From JAJECS01 sp965262745 (GTDB lineage: Bacteria > Chloroflexota > UBA11872), in contig OZ253558.1 of NCBI GenBank assembly GCA_965262745.1, forward strand, positions 682,001 to 746,000: a stretch of 64,000 bases of DNA, read 5' to 3'. The notes beneath the pieces were generated by a model. That model did no database searches, was not told the origin of the DNA, and saw only the letters and a program-made list of their open reading frames with translations. Of the stretch, positions 7,536 to 16,837 are shown in pieces (positions within the stretch are counted from its first letter, which is position 1; every line of letters starts with the position of its first letter). Position numbers and translations under genes: made by a program.

Positions 7536-8688
7536 GCAAGTGCCGCGCCCGCAGTCTGCGCTCATGTTGGCTGGCCCATGGGTGCCCGACGATCCGCACC
7601 AAATTGACTTCGCCGCGCTGCCCCGCGTGCCGTCGCAGCACGTCCTCGTGAGCGACGCGCGCGCCGAGAACCGCCACGGCGGCGAACTCGACCGCGACCG
7701 AGGCGGCGTCAACCAGCACAACTACCTGGCGCATCACGACGGAAAGTTCTGGGTCATGTGGAGCGATGGGCCGGGAATCGAGGATCGCGTGGGGCAGCGG
7801 GTGAAATTCGCCACCAGCCGTGACGGCCTCCGATGGTCAACGCCGCGGTTCCTCACACCCCCGCCGCCTGGGTGTGGCCCGACGTCCCCTCTGTACGGAC
7901 AACGCAGCGAGCAAGGGCTGCGCTACATCTCACGCGGCTTTTGGCGGCGCGGCGGCGAGCTGCTGGCTCTGGCATCGCTGGACGAGGCGGGCGGATTCTT
8001 CGGCCCGAGCCTTGTGCTGCACGCCTTTCGTCTGTCCGCATCGGGCCGCACCTGGGAACCCGCGGGAATCGTCTGCCGCAACGCCATCAACAACTTCCCG
8101 CCGGAGAGGCTGCCCGACGGCCAGTGGATGATGTCCCGAAGGCCACACAACTACCGGGACGTGGGCGTCCACTTCCTGATAGGCGGCGTCGACGCGATCG
8201 ACCAGTGGGCGTCGTTTCCGGTGCTCGGCTCCAACACCGAGCTGTCCGCGGAAGAACCGCACTGGTGGGCGCTACCGGACGGACGCCTGGCGGCGCTCTT
8301 CCGCGACGGCCGGCGGCGCGGCTTCCTGTATCGCTCGTTCTCCGCGGACAGCGGACGCACCTGGAGTCTGCCGGCCCGAACCAACTTCCCGGATGCAACA
8401 TCCAAATTTAGTGGTCTGCGGCTAGCCGACGGTCGCTACGTGCTCGTCTCGAATTCCAACCCGAGGAAGCGCGATCCGCTCACGATTTCGATTAGCGATG
8501 ATGGGCTAGTCTTCCGCACGATGGCGTCCTTGGTCGGTGGCCGCTGGGTGGACTATCCGCACGTGATCGAGCACGAGGACCACCTGCTGGTCGCCTTTGC
8601 TGGCGGTAAGCAGACGGTGGAAGTGCTGCGCGTGCGGACGTCCGATCTGGCTGGCTTGCGAAATGCGCCGCCGCCGGCAGCACCGTGA
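7516..8688 (+). CDS. Asp-box (BNR) sialidase-like propeller protein
   Basis: 390 aa. Asp-box motifs SRDGLRWS (101-108), SASGRTW (174-180) and SADSGRTW (276-283) sit at blade turns, with a degenerate SDDGLVF near 333. These mark a sialidase-type beta-propeller. No signal peptide or membrane anchor is visible, so it is probably cytoplasmic. The classical sialidase Arg triad and Tyr/Glu pair cannot be assigned with confidence, so enzymatic activity on sialic acid is not established. TTG start at 7516 overlaps the oxidoreductase gene; ATG at 7564 is an alternative. The next gene starts at its stop (GTGA). Confidence 0.72.
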   Translation: MSTGILKQVPRPQSALMLAGPWVPDDPHQIDFAALPRVPSQHVLVSDARAENRHGGELDRDRGGVNQHNYLAHHDGKFWVMWSDGPGIEDRVGQRVKFATSRDGLRWSTPRFLTPPPPGCGPTSPLYGQRSEQGLRYISRGFWRRGGELLALASLDEAGGFFGPSLVLHAFRLSASGRTWEPAGIVCRNAINNFPPERLPDGQWMMSRRPHNYRDVGVHFLIGGVDAIDQWASFPVLGSNTELSAEEPHWWALPDGRLAALFRDGRRRGFLYRSFSADSGRTWSLPARTNFPDATSKFSGLRLADGRYVLVSNSNPRKRDPLTISISDDGLVFRTMASLVGGRWVDYPHVIEHEDHLLVAFAGGKQTVEVLRVRTSDLAGLRNAPPPAAP

Positions 8689-9485
8689 GGCCGGAGCTTG
8701 GGCCCCAATGGCGTGACGACGCCCTTGGGCCGGCGTTCGCCCGGCACGCTATCGACGTACCGGGCGCCGTCATCGCTTATTACGTGCGCGCCGGAAAGAA
8801 TCCGCCGCTCGTCATGATTCCCGGCAGCTTCAACGCGGCCGGGGCACTCAGGGCCATCGTCGAGCAGCTCGACGCCGCGTTATCTGTCATCGTCGTCGAC
8901 CTCCGCGGTCACGGCGGAAGCTGGCCGCCGCCTACGAATGGGTCCATTGAGTTGTTCGCTCAGGATGTACTGCAGGTCGTGGATCGCCTCTCGCTCAGCA
9001 GCGTATTCGTTGGCGGCCATAGCATCGGTGGAATGATCGCGCTGGAGTTGGCACGAGTGCGCCCGCAGAGTCTGGAAGGCGTAATCTCGATCGAGGGCTG
9101 GAGCAACCACCACGCCCAACGCGACGCGTTTCAGGGCGACACCATGAGTACGCTGTCGGACGGGCAGCTTGCAGAGCGGGAGCGGCTACGACAAGACGTC
9201 CTGCGTCGCTGGACCAGGCCGCAACAGACCGCGTTCGCCGCCATTTGGAGAACGTGGGACGGCTACGACCTACTCCAAGGCACCGATCTGCCGATCCTCG
9301 AGTTGTATGGCGACCGGGGGCGTGAGCCAGCGACGCATGAGCAACTGCACATTCCGCGGCGCGACAACATCGAGCTCCGCTGGCTGGCCGGGGCTTCTCA
9401 CTCGCTTCCTCTCGAGCGCCCGCGCGAAGTGGCGCGGTTGATCACCGACTTCATGCGCCGACACTGGCCGGACAACGACGGCTAA
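8685..9485 (+). CDS. alpha/beta hydrolase
   Basis: 266 aa. The nucleophile elbow GGHSIGG places catalytic Ser at residue 113. An oxyanion-hole region follows strand 3 (MIPGSFNAAG), VVDLRGHGGS is the usual second loop, and GASHSLPLERP near residue 240 supplies the catalytic His. The acid is probably the Asp in ELYGDRG. No signal peptide. It starts with GTG overlapping the previous stop, so it shares the operon with the FAD oxidoreductase and propeller. An esterase or lactonase role would fit, but the substrate cannot be named. Confidence 0.82.
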   Translation: MRPELGPQWRDDALGPAFARHAIDVPGAVIAYYVRAGKNPPLVMIPGSFNAAGALRAIVEQLDAALSVIVVDLRGHGGSWPPPTNGSIELFAQDVLQVVDRLSLSSVFVGGHSIGGMIALELARVRPQSLEGVISIEGWSNHHAQRDAFQGDTMSTLSDGQLAERERLRQDVLRRWTRPQQTAFAAIWRTWDGYDLLQGTDLPILELYGDRGREPATHEQLHIPRRDNIELRWLAGASHSLPLERPREVARLITDFMRRHWPDNDG

Positions 9486-9698
9486 GGGCTCAGAGGCGCA
9501 CGTCGTGTTTCGCGGGTGGCCTGCGCAATCCAAATCGCAGCCACTGTGCGGCTCGCGGGACGGGAAGCCTGGCGCCCGTTTCGCCCAAGCCCGGCGCTGA
9601 GCGATAGGCTGCGGCGCGAACGTGACGCCGGACGGCCGGAACCGACCCACACTGGGCCAATCCCTTCCCTCGCGGTCAAGACTGAAGGAGGCAACGCG

Positions 9699-10469
9699 AT
9701 GACGGGCAAAGTTGCATTCGTGAGCGGCGGCGCGGGCGGTCTGGGAGCGGCGATCTGCCGTCGATTCGTGCGCGAAGGCGCCGCTGTCGCGATCGCCGAC
9801 ATCGATCGCGACCGGGCGGAGGCACTGACAACCGAGATCTCGAGCAGCGGCGGCCGATCCTTGCCCGTGACGCTCGATTCCGCCTCCGGCACATCCGTTC
9901 AGCAGGCGGTCGACGAGGTCGTCGACCACTTTGGGCGCTGCGATTTCCTCGTCCACGGCGCGGGAAATACTGCGATCGCCCCGCTGCTCGAGCTGGCCGA
10001 GGAGGACTGGCGCTCGGTCCTCGACACCCATCTCACCGGCGGATTTCTGCTCTGCCAGGCCGTCGGGCGTCAGCTCGTCCGCCAGGGCGAGGGCGGGCGC
10101 GTGGTATTGATTTCGTCGGTTGGGGCAATGGTGACGGTGCCGGATCGCGGCGCCTATAGCCCCGCCAAGGCCGGGCTGATCGCTCTGGCGCAGATGCTGT
10201 CGATTGAGTGGGCACGCTACGGCATCAACGTCAACGCCATATGTCCCGGCGTGACGACGACGCCAATGGTGCAGGAGATCTACAAGCGCCGCCCGGAGTT
10301 GCGAGCCCAGCGCATTCGGCGATTTCCGATGGGTCGCGAGGCGGTGCCGGAGGAGATCGCGGACCTCGTGGTGTTCCTCTGCGGGGACGGATCGACCTAC
10401 ATCAACGGCACGGCCGTCACTATCGACGGCGGCTTCATCAACGCGGGCTTTATGCCCGAGCCTGAATAG
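9699..10469 (+). CDS. short-chain dehydrogenase/reductase (SDR)
   Basis: 256 aa classical SDR. The cofactor motif is GGAGGLG (residues 10-16), with D34 in ADIDRDRA suggesting NAD(H) preference. The NAG-like motif is HGAGN (86-90), and the catalytic residues are Ser140, Tyr153 and Lys157 (YSPAK). ATG at 9699 is preceded by a good ribosome site, GAAGGAGG (9683-9690). The frame is open further upstream but lacks a ribosome site there. It probably oxidises a sugar or secondary alcohol in the same pathway as its neighbours; the SnoaL-like gene follows 32 nt downstream. Confidence 0.88.
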   Translation: MTGKVAFVSGGAGGLGAAICRRFVREGAAVAIADIDRDRAEALTTEISSSGGRSLPVTLDSASGTSVQQAVDEVVDHFGRCDFLVHGAGNTAIAPLLELAEEDWRSVLDTHLTGGFLLCQAVGRQLVRQGEGGRVVLISSVGAMVTVPDRGAYSPAKAGLIALAQMLSIEWARYGINVNAICPGVTTTPMVQEIYKRRPELRAQRIRRFPMGREAVPEEIADLVVFLCGDGSTYINGTAVTIDGGFINAGFMPEPE

Positions 10470-10501
10470 GGCATGGCGCCTGGACGGCGGGGAGGATCCG
10501 C

Positions 10502-10915
10502 ATGAGCGGACCGAACGGGAACGTGGTTCAACGCCTGGCCGATGAGGCCTTCAACGGCCGCAATTGGGACGTCTTCGATGAACTGCACGACCCGGCAGGT
10601 CTCGTGCACCGGGGCGGCGCAAGCGTGACGCCGGCGGCGATCAAAGCTGTTCACCAGGACCGCCTGGATGCCTTCCCCGACTTACGCTGGACCATCGAAC
10701 GGCAACTCGAGGATGGCGACTTCGTGACGACGCACGCTACCTGGCGCGGGACGCACGCCGGGACGTATTTGGGCATCGCGGCCACGGGGGCCACGGTCTG
10801 CGGCGAGGTGATCGCCATCCGGCGCGTCGTGGACGGTCGCATTGCGGAGACCTGGGCGGTAGCCGACACCTTGCGGGTGTTGGAGCAAATCGGCGGTCGA
10901 ATAGCGCGGCGGTGA
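10502..10915 (+). CDS. SnoaL-like (NTF2-fold) ester cyclase family protein
   Basis: 137 aa. The pattern is that of the SnoaL/ester-cyclase branch of the NTF2 superfamily: NVVQRLADEAFNGRNWDVFDEL, then VHQDRLDAFPDLRWTIERQL, HATWRGTHAGTYLGI, and the C-terminal DGRIAETWAVADTLRVLEQIG (quoted in parts). ATG follows GGGGAGGAT by 5 nt. These small proteins isomerise, cyclise or hydrate hydrophobic small molecules, but many have no known activity. It lies just after the SDR and on the same strand, so is likely co-transcribed. Confidence 0.8.
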   Translation: MSGPNGNVVQRLADEAFNGRNWDVFDELHDPAGLVHRGGASVTPAAIKAVHQDRLDAFPDLRWTIERQLEDGDFVTTHATWRGTHAGTYLGIAATGATVCGEVIAIRRVVDGRIAETWAVADTLRVLEQIGGRIARR

Positions 10916-10952
10916 GCGTCGGACCGACGCTTAGCCGCGTTGGACCAGCCGG

Positions 10953-11522
10953 CTACGCCTCACGTGCAGCCTCCCATTCACGGCGCAGGATGCTGCACAT
11001 GACCTGATCGGTGGCCACCCCGTGCATGACGACGTATTGGCGCAACACGCCCTCCCGCGTCATCCCGGCTTTCTCCATGACCCGCAGCGAGCCCGGATTG
11101 CGCGGATTGGCGTCCGCCTGAACGCGGTTGACGCGCGGCTGCGAAGTGAAGGCGGCATCGATGGCGGCGCGTACGGCCTCTGTCATGTAGCCGTTGCCCC
11201 AATGCGCCCGCGCGAGGCCGTAGTAGAGATCGACCCGTCCGTGCGCGGCAAACAGGGTCATGCCGACATGCCCGATCGCGGTGCCAGCGAGGTCCACGGC
11301 CCACATGGGTGACCGCGACCAGTCGCAGAGCATCCGCGACGACACGCTTCGCTCCGCGTCGGTTCGACAGTAGGGCTGCGGCACGCCGAGATATTCGCCA
11401 TAGGCCGCGTCCGACTCATACGCAAGCACCGCGTCCGTGTCGGCCAGCGCGAACGGCCGGAGCATCAGACGCCGGGTGCAAATGGTGCGCGGAAACTCAA
11501 CCACGTTCGACGACTTCGTCAC
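10953..11522 (-). CDS. GNAT-family N-acetyltransferase (RimJ/RimL-like)
   Basis: 189 aa. The start region TRRLMLRPFALADTDAVLAY is typical of the RimJ/RimL branch. GLARAHWGNGYMTEAVRAAI is the acetyl-CoA pyrophosphate-binding segment (Q/RxxGxG/A equivalent), and ADANPRNPGSLRVMEKAGM is the canonical C-terminal motif. RimJ/L-like enzymes acetylate ribosomal-protein N-termini or small molecules and antibiotics. Start is GTG at 11522. Convergent with the SnoaL-like gene; the actual substrate is unknown. Confidence 0.85.
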   Translation of the reverse strand: MTKSSNVVEFPRTICTRRLMLRPFALADTDAVLAYESDAAYGEYLGVPQPYCRTDAERSVSSRMLCDWSRSPMWAVDLAGTAIGHVGMTLFAAHGRVDLYYGLARAHWGNGYMTEAVRAAIDAAFTSQPRVNRVQADANPRNPGSLRVMEKAGMTREGVLRQYVVMHGVATDQVMCSILRREWEAAREA

Positions 11523-11557
11523 GCCGCGCCCACGCCCACGCCGCCGGGCGACGGGGC

Positions 11558-12808
11558 CTACGGGTTGGGAACTTCGAAGATGAAGCCTTCGATATCGATT
11601 TCCAGGTCGACCAAGTCGGGGGCGACATCGAACACGACGGCGACCACGGCGGTCTTTCCGTCCGGCACGCTCTCGACGAGGAAAAGCGGTCGGCCTTCTG
11701 TGGCCGTGGTCGCCATGCCGATGAGCGCGTTGACGCCTGGGGAGCTCACGGCGATTTCGTTGCCGCTCGGCTCGATCAGGACGATATTGGCTTTGGACAC
11801 GACAATGTTGCCGCTATCGTTCGTGTTCGTGAACTGCATGGTCACGAGCTTGAAGGCACCGTTCTTTGGCCTGAACGGCGAGCCATGAACCTGCGTCAGC
11901 TCCTCGAACTGCTGCACCGAGACCAGCGTCACCTCAAGCCCGTCGTCCCCGAGCTGCGTGTCGCCCAACGTGGCAATTCCAGTGCGAGACACCGCAGTCT
12001 GCTCCACGGCTTCAATGCGCGCCCGGCCACGGTTCTCAGTCGTGTCCCGCGAGCTCCCAGCGCGCGTATCGCGAACATCCTCCGCCACTGGTGTGGCCTC
12101 GGCTTCAGACTCGGCTTCAGTTTCGACCTCGGCAGCGACCTCGTCTAGGAGATTGATCGCCGGCATGGCGAACCTCAGCCCCTCGATATCGAGCCGAAAG
12201 TCGTCATCGGACTGCTCGACATCGAACGAGACCGAGACGATGATCGACCTGCCCGCAGCAATCGACTCGGCGAGAAAGAGCGGGCGGCTCTCGACGAGTC
12301 CCGCGGGCTTCGAGTTAAGGACGTTCAGCGATCGTGCGTCGACAACGATCCGTGACCCGTCCGGCCGCAGCAGCATGATGTTGGTATTCACAACCGTCGT
12401 TGGGTCGGCGCTGCCATTCTCGAATTCGATCGTGACGATGCGGATGAGATCTTTGCGCGGTCGGAACGGGCTTCCCTGGCGCTGCGGCACCATCGAGAAA
12501 TCTTCGACCGCCACCATGGTGACTCCCAGTCCATCCACTGCGACCAGGGTGTCGCCCAAGCTAGGCAGGGCGTCCGTAGGCGCCGGTGTTGTTGCAGCCG
12601 CCGTCGTCGTTGCAGTCGACGCCTGTGTGCGAGTCGAGACCGCAACGCGCCGGGGCCGTGCCGCTTCGGCGCTGGTCCGAATCGATTCTTCGTTCGGATC
12701 AAACACGATCCGAAGAATCAGCAGGGCGATTGCAACGAAGAGAAGCGACCCAATGATGGCCACGATTGGGCCTGGTAGACGACGAGCATTGGTGGAAATG
12801 GCGGCCAC
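11558..12808 (-). CDS. membrane-anchored protein with two DUF4352-like domains
   Basis: 416 aa. One N-terminal membrane segment (IVAIIGSLLFVAIALLILRI, residues about 15-34) is followed by a Thr/Ala-rich linker and then two similar beta-sandwich-like domains. Both domains share a pattern: GLGVTMVAVEDF / GLEVTLVSVQQF, GSPFRPRKDLIRIVTIEF / GSPFRPKNGAFKLVTMQF, RPLFLAESI / RPLFLVESV, and FRLDIEGLRF / LEIDIEGFIF. An acidic, Glu/Ala-rich hinge separates them. This is the DUF4352/telokin-like arrangement of extracellular bacterial proteins. The internal duplication is clear; the role is unknown, possibly ligand or surface binding. Start is GTG. Confidence 0.7.
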   Translation of the reverse strand: MAAISTNARRLPGPIVAIIGSLLFVAIALLILRIVFDPNEESIRTSAEAARPRRVAVSTRTQASTATTTAAATTPAPTDALPSLGDTLVAVDGLGVTMVAVEDFSMVPQRQGSPFRPRKDLIRIVTIEFENGSADPTTVVNTNIMLLRPDGSRIVVDARSLNVLNSKPAGLVESRPLFLAESIAAGRSIIVSVSFDVEQSDDDFRLDIEGLRFAMPAINLLDEVAAEVETEAESEAEATPVAEDVRDTRAGSSRDTTENRGRARIEAVEQTAVSRTGIATLGDTQLGDDGLEVTLVSVQQFEELTQVHGSPFRPKNGAFKLVTMQFTNTNDSGNIVVSKANIVLIEPSGNEIAVSSPGVNALIGMATTATEGRPLFLVESVPDGKTAVVAVVFDVAPDLVDLEIDIEGFIFEVPNP

Positions 12809-12954
12809 GACTGGCGGCTCCTATCGCTCCATACACGGGCCGACGGGCTGGTTCGCCGACGTGCCGCGGACCAACTCGCTCAAGCCTATCGTGACGGCCG
12901 TCGCGTTTTCGGTCAAGTGACAAACGTTACCGCTGGGAAATCGGAGCCCCACGG

Positions 12955-14310
12955 CTACGCGACTGGCGCTTCGTCCCTGGTTGCCGAAGGCGCAACGTGG
13001 GCGATCACCGGGCCCAACCGGTGCAGCACAGCCGTCAAAGCGTCCGCCAGCCCGCGGATTTCCGCGGCGGTCGTTGCCGTGGACACGGTCATCATGGAGG
13101 CCGCCTTGAATCCCCGATTCAACAGTTCAAGCGTGATGAGGTCCAGGATCTCCCCGCATGATGCGCCGGCTCGCGGCATGTCAATTCCGACCAGCGACTC
13201 GATCTGGGTCACCTGGAGCCCTACGCCGGCTTGCCGCGAGGCGTCGACGATGCTCTCGCCGAGGGCCTTGCCGAGTTGCGCCAGGCGCTCGTAGGCCGGC
13301 GTATCGAGAAGCTGCATCGCCGCGATACCCGCCGCCATGGTGGCTGGATTGCCGTTGAAGGTGCCCGCGTGCGGCAGCAGCGGCGGCTGCTGGTCGGCGA
13401 ACATCTGCATGACGTCTGCCCGACCGCCGAAACCGCCCACCGGCAGCCCGCCGCCGATGATCTTGCCCATGGCGGTGAGGTCCGGCACGACGCCGAACAG
13501 CTCCTGACCGCCGCCGCGCGCCAAACGCAGCGTGATCACCTCATCGAAGACCAGCAACGCGCCGTGGGCGTGCGCCGCGTCGCGCAGGGCGCCCAGGTAC
13601 CCGGGCGATGGCGCGCGCAAGCCGCCTTGGGTCTGGGCCGGATTCACCACAATGGCGGCCACCTGGCCCGGGTTGGACTCGAGCAGCCATTCCACGATCT
13701 CCGCATCGTCGAAGGGAGCGATCAACACGTTGTCCGCGGCATTGCGCGGGACACCCCGGGACACGGGTGCCCCATCCCCGCCCCAACCGCTCTTGCCCTT
13801 GTGGATCTCCACGCCCTCATAGGTGCCGTGATAGGCCTGGTCCATCTTGATAATCAAGTCGCGGTCGGTGAACGCGCGGGCGGCCTTGATCGCCTGCATG
13901 TTTGCTTCGGTGCCCGACGCGGAGAAGCGCACTCGATCAAGGCCCGGAACGCGCGCGCAGAGGATTTCGGCCAGCTCCACCTGCCCGGCGTTTGGGGCGT
14001 TCCAGGCAGTGCCCTCGGCCACGCGGTTCTGCACGGCCGCAACGATGTCGGGGTGCGCGTGGCCGTGAATGACGGCCGTGGAGTTGAAGGTGAAATCCAC
14101 CAGCTCATTGCCGTCAACATCGGTCAATGTAGTGCTGCGGCCCGCTGCGATGTAGGTGGGATACGGCGCAAACCAGGTCGCCGTGCGCGACTCGCCGCCC
14201 GGCAACGATTGCAGCGCCCGCTCGTGCAGCGCCCGGGACTTGGGTGTGCGCGCCCGGTAGTGGGCCTCTATGCTGCGGCGGGCATCCGCCAGGGATTCGA
14301 CTGGGGACAT
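12955..14310 (-). CDS. class III aminotransferase, glutamate-1-semialdehyde aminomutase-like
   Basis: About 451 aa from ATG 14310, which follows an AGAGGGAG ribosome site; the frame is open further upstream without one. PLP signatures: SASGTEAN (phosphate loop, 130-137), VFDEV (Asp256), and the Schiff-base lysine in AMGKIIGGG (Lys283). The N-terminal LPGGESR and DGNELVDFTFN stretches are typical of GSAM-type fold-I enzymes. True HemL enzymes act in tetrapyrrole synthesis, but no other haem gene is near. The catabolic setting makes an amino-sugar or beta-amino acid transaminase equally possible. Confidence 0.82.
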   Translation of the reverse strand: MSPVESLADARRSIEAHYRARTPKSRALHERALQSLPGGESRTATWFAPYPTYIAAGRSTTLTDVDGNELVDFTFNSTAVIHGHAHPDIVAAVQNRVAEGTAWNAPNAGQVELAEILCARVPGLDRVRFSASGTEANMQAIKAARAFTDRDLIIKMDQAYHGTYEGVEIHKGKSGWGGDGAPVSRGVPRNAADNVLIAPFDDAEIVEWLLESNPGQVAAIVVNPAQTQGGLRAPSPGYLGALRDAAHAHGALLVFDEVITLRLARGGGQELFGVVPDLTAMGKIIGGGLPVGGFGGRADVMQMFADQQPPLLPHAGTFNGNPATMAAGIAAMQLLDTPAYERLAQLGKALGESIVDASRQAGVGLQVTQIESLVGIDMPRAGASCGEILDLITLELLNRGFKAASMMTVSTATTAAEIRGLADALTAVLHRLGPVIAHVAPSATRDEAPVA

Positions 14311-14404
14311 CTCATGCTCCCTCTGCACCGCTGGGCGGCACCGAGGTCGGCGGCGACATGTTCGACCACGCACCAACCCGGATTATGGCAGCCGGGAGTC
14401 GCCG

Positions 14405-15508
14405 ATGATTGAAACGCGGGCCACGGGCCTCGTCTATCGCAATCCCGAGCCTGAGCGCCGTGCCATTCACGCCTGGCATCCGTCGATCGTCGTGCTCGAC
14501 GACGGCGAGCTGTTCGCGAGCTTTGATCTGGCGTCGGGCGTGGAAGGCCTCGATTACCGGACCTACATGGCGCGCTCCTCCGACGGCGGTGTGACATGGA
14601 CGGCACCAGAGCTGCTTGTTGATCGCCCTACGCCCCGACCAACGACCGGTGGGACGCGCGTGAGCCGGCTGCGCGACGGCACGATTGTCGGCATCGGCGG
14701 ACGCACGTATCGCGACGTCCACGGCGGGCAGCTCGTCAATCGTGAGAACCTCGGGCATGCGCCCATGGACCTGATCACGGTGCGCAGCGCCGACCGCGGC
14801 TACACCTGGAGCGCCCCCGAGGTGCTTGAGCCGCCGGTCTGGAGTCCGGCCTGGGAGGTGTGTCACCAAATCGTGGAGCTGGCCGACGGCCGCTGGCTGG
14901 CGCCCATGGCCCCCTGGCGCGGCTGGGACGGGGAAGAGCCGATCGGGGCGATGGCGCTGGCGTTGGTTTCGCACGATCGCGGCCGGACGTGGCCCGAGCA
15001 CCTGGTGCTGATCGACGAAACCCATCGCGGCGTCTATTCGTGGGAGGTCTCGCTGCGCCAACTGGGCGACGGCCGTCTGGTGGCCACGTGCTGGGCGTTC
15101 GACTACGCGACCGGCCTCAGCGAGCCCAATCCGTACACCATCTCGAGCGACGGTCAGACGTTCTCCGCGCCGCGCTCCACCGGCATCCATGGGCAGACCG
15201 GCAAGATGTTGGTCCTGCCCGACGACCGCATCCTGTTCGTCTACCGCCACAATGACCGCCCGGGCCTCTGGGCCAATCTCTCGCGCCTGGACGGCGATGA
15301 CTGGGTAAATTTGGCCGAAGCGCCGCTCTGGGAGGGCGCGTCGTCCAGCATGACCGGCACCACCGAGAGCAGCGGACAGGAGTTGGTCGACCTCCCGTTC
15401 GGCTTTCCGAGCCTGGCGCTGCTTCCCGACGGCGATGTCTACATGGCGTTCTGGTGCGAAGAGGACGAGGTGTACAACATCCGCTGGTTTCGCTTGCGGG
15501 TGGCGTGA
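14405..15508 (+). CDS. Asp-box (BNR) sialidase-like propeller protein
   Basis: 367 aa from the ATG at 14405. Asp boxes SSDGGVTW (58-65), SADRGYTW and SHDRGRTW follow at regular spacing, the hallmark of a sialidase-type six-bladed propeller. No signal peptide. The N-terminal HAWHPSIVVLDDGELFASFD pattern is shared by many uncharacterised exo-alpha-sialidase-annotated proteins of environmental bacteria. Catalytic sialidase residues cannot be confirmed by eye. Divergent from the aminotransferase (95 nt between starts), so the two may share a control region. Confidence 0.74.
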   Translation: MIETRATGLVYRNPEPERRAIHAWHPSIVVLDDGELFASFDLASGVEGLDYRTYMARSSDGGVTWTAPELLVDRPTPRPTTGGTRVSRLRDGTIVGIGGRTYRDVHGGQLVNRENLGHAPMDLITVRSADRGYTWSAPEVLEPPVWSPAWEVCHQIVELADGRWLAPMAPWRGWDGEEPIGAMALALVSHDRGRTWPEHLVLIDETHRGVYSWEVSLRQLGDGRLVATCWAFDYATGLSEPNPYTISSDGQTFSAPRSTGIHGQTGKMLVLPDDRILFVYRHNDRPGLWANLSRLDGDDWVNLAEAPLWEGASSSMTGTTESSGQELVDLPFGFPSLALLPDGDVYMAFWCEEDEVYNIRWFRLRVA

Positions 15509-15536
15509 ACGCCGCCTGACGGAATAGAGGCTGGGT

Positions 15537-16721
15537 TTATTCGGCGGATGCCGCTGGCGCGTCGGTAAAGCCGGGCATCACGTCCTGCGCGAACCATTCC
15601 AGGTCGGCCCGCATGGCGGACGGCGGAACGCCCAGGGAACCGGTCTGGATGAATACGCGGCGCAGGCCCGGAAGCCGTTCGAGCAGGCCGAGCAGGTGGT
15701 CGCGTACGTGCTCCGGCGTCCCGCACACCCAGGTTCCCTCGGCGTCCAAGTCTTGAATGGTGGGCAGTCCCGCCCCGTAGGCCGCCTCACCCTGGGCCGT
15801 GGCCCGCACCTGGGCATCGCTCAACTGCGGATAGCGGCCCAGCGGCGCCAGCCCCTTGAGATGCTCCTCGGCCCATGGAGTGGCTTCCAGCAGCGCGGCT
15901 TCGCGGCTGTCCCCGAGGTGCATCTGGAAGCCGACGGCCAAACCCTCGCCGAGCTCCGTCTCGCGCCCGGCGCGCGCCAGAGCGTCGCGATAGAGCGCTG
16001 CTCCCTGCTCCGCTTGGCCTCCCGGCGCCGTTCCCCCCGCGATCACGCCCTTGATGCCGTGCCGCGCCATGTAGTCGAACCCGCGCTGTTTCGAGCTGGT
16101 GATGGGTTGCCAGACCTCCACCGGAAGATGCGCGGGCCGCGGTACCAACGTTATGTCAATAAGATCGTCGAACATGTGCGGCACGTCGGCTGGAACGCGG
16201 TAGGCCGCTCCCGCGTGGGCGAATTCCGGCTCGTGCCAAGCCTTCAGCATGATCTCGACCTGCTCCTCGAACAGCTCGCGGTTGGCCGCGTCGTCGAGCA
16301 GCGGTCCGCCCAGGGTCTCCACCTCGCGGGCCACGTAGCCGCGCCCGATGCCGAAGCGCAGCCTACCGCCGGTGAGGACGTCGACCATCGCGTAGTCCTC
16401 GGCCAGCCGCAACGGGTGCCAGGCGGTGACCGTGTTGAAGAATGCGCCGAAGTTCAAGCGCTCGGTCTGATTCGCCAGGTGCAGACTCAGCAGCGGCACG
16501 TTGCCGATGCAGCCGTAGCCCTCGCGCTGAAAGTGGTGCTCGGCCAACCAGAGCGTGTCGTATCCCGTGCGCTCCATGAGCTCGGCGAAACGGAGAGCTT
16601 CGTCGAAGACCGTCGCGAGGTGGGCGTCGCTCTGCCGCCGCGCATGCGCCGGCGGCCCCCGAAATCCCAGATTCGGCATCTCGACATGACCCCCGTAGAA
16701 GGCGTCGATGGCCAGCGTCAA
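15537..16721 (-). CDS. LLM-class flavin-dependent monooxygenase (luciferase-like)
   Basis: 394 aa bacterial-luciferase-family TIM barrel. Typical motifs are YDTLWLAEHHF, FGAFFNTVTAWHPLRLAEDYA (two adjacent pieces), RLRFGIGRGYVAREVE (FMN phosphate region) and the C-terminal GTPEHVRDHLLGLLE. Such enzymes use FMNH2 supplied by a separate reductase to oxygenate or desulfonate organics. No reductase gene is adjacent. The start is probably TTG at 16721; an internal ATG at 16679 (MPNLGF) is possible but would cut into the first strand. It is convergent with the upstream-lying propeller gene. Confidence 0.87.
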   Translation of the reverse strand: MTLAIDAFYGGHVEMPNLGFRGPPAHARRQSDAHLATVFDEALRFAELMERTGYDTLWLAEHHFQREGYGCIGNVPLLSLHLANQTERLNFGAFFNTVTAWHPLRLAEDYAMVDVLTGGRLRFGIGRGYVAREVETLGGPLLDDAANRELFEEQVEIMLKAWHEPEFAHAGAAYRVPADVPHMFDDLIDITLVPRPAHLPVEVWQPITSSKQRGFDYMARHGIKGVIAGGTAPGGQAEQGAALYRDALARAGRETELGEGLAVGFQMHLGDSREAALLEATPWAEEHLKGLAPLGRYPQLSDAQVRATAQGEAAYGAGLPTIQDLDAEGTWVCGTPEHVRDHLLGLLERLPGLRRVFIQTGSLGVPPSAMRADLEWFAQDVMPGFTDAPAASAE

Positions 16722-16837
16722 GCGTGTCGCCTATGCATCCGTGGACAACTCCCGTTGCGGGCTTGGGGGGCAGCCGGACCGTAGCGCGTGCGGCCGGCCG
16801 CTGTCGACGCGCCGGGCCGGGGGCTAAGCTGGCCCCC

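Noticed and set aside
12809..12954. Possible small gene between the DUF4352-like and aminotransferase genes
   Set aside because: No start with ribosome site and no protein-like pattern in either strand.
12955..14310. Calling the aminotransferase hemL
   Set aside because: Fold and motifs fit GSAM, but no other tetrapyrrole gene is nearby and the context is catabolic, so a firm gene name is not supported.
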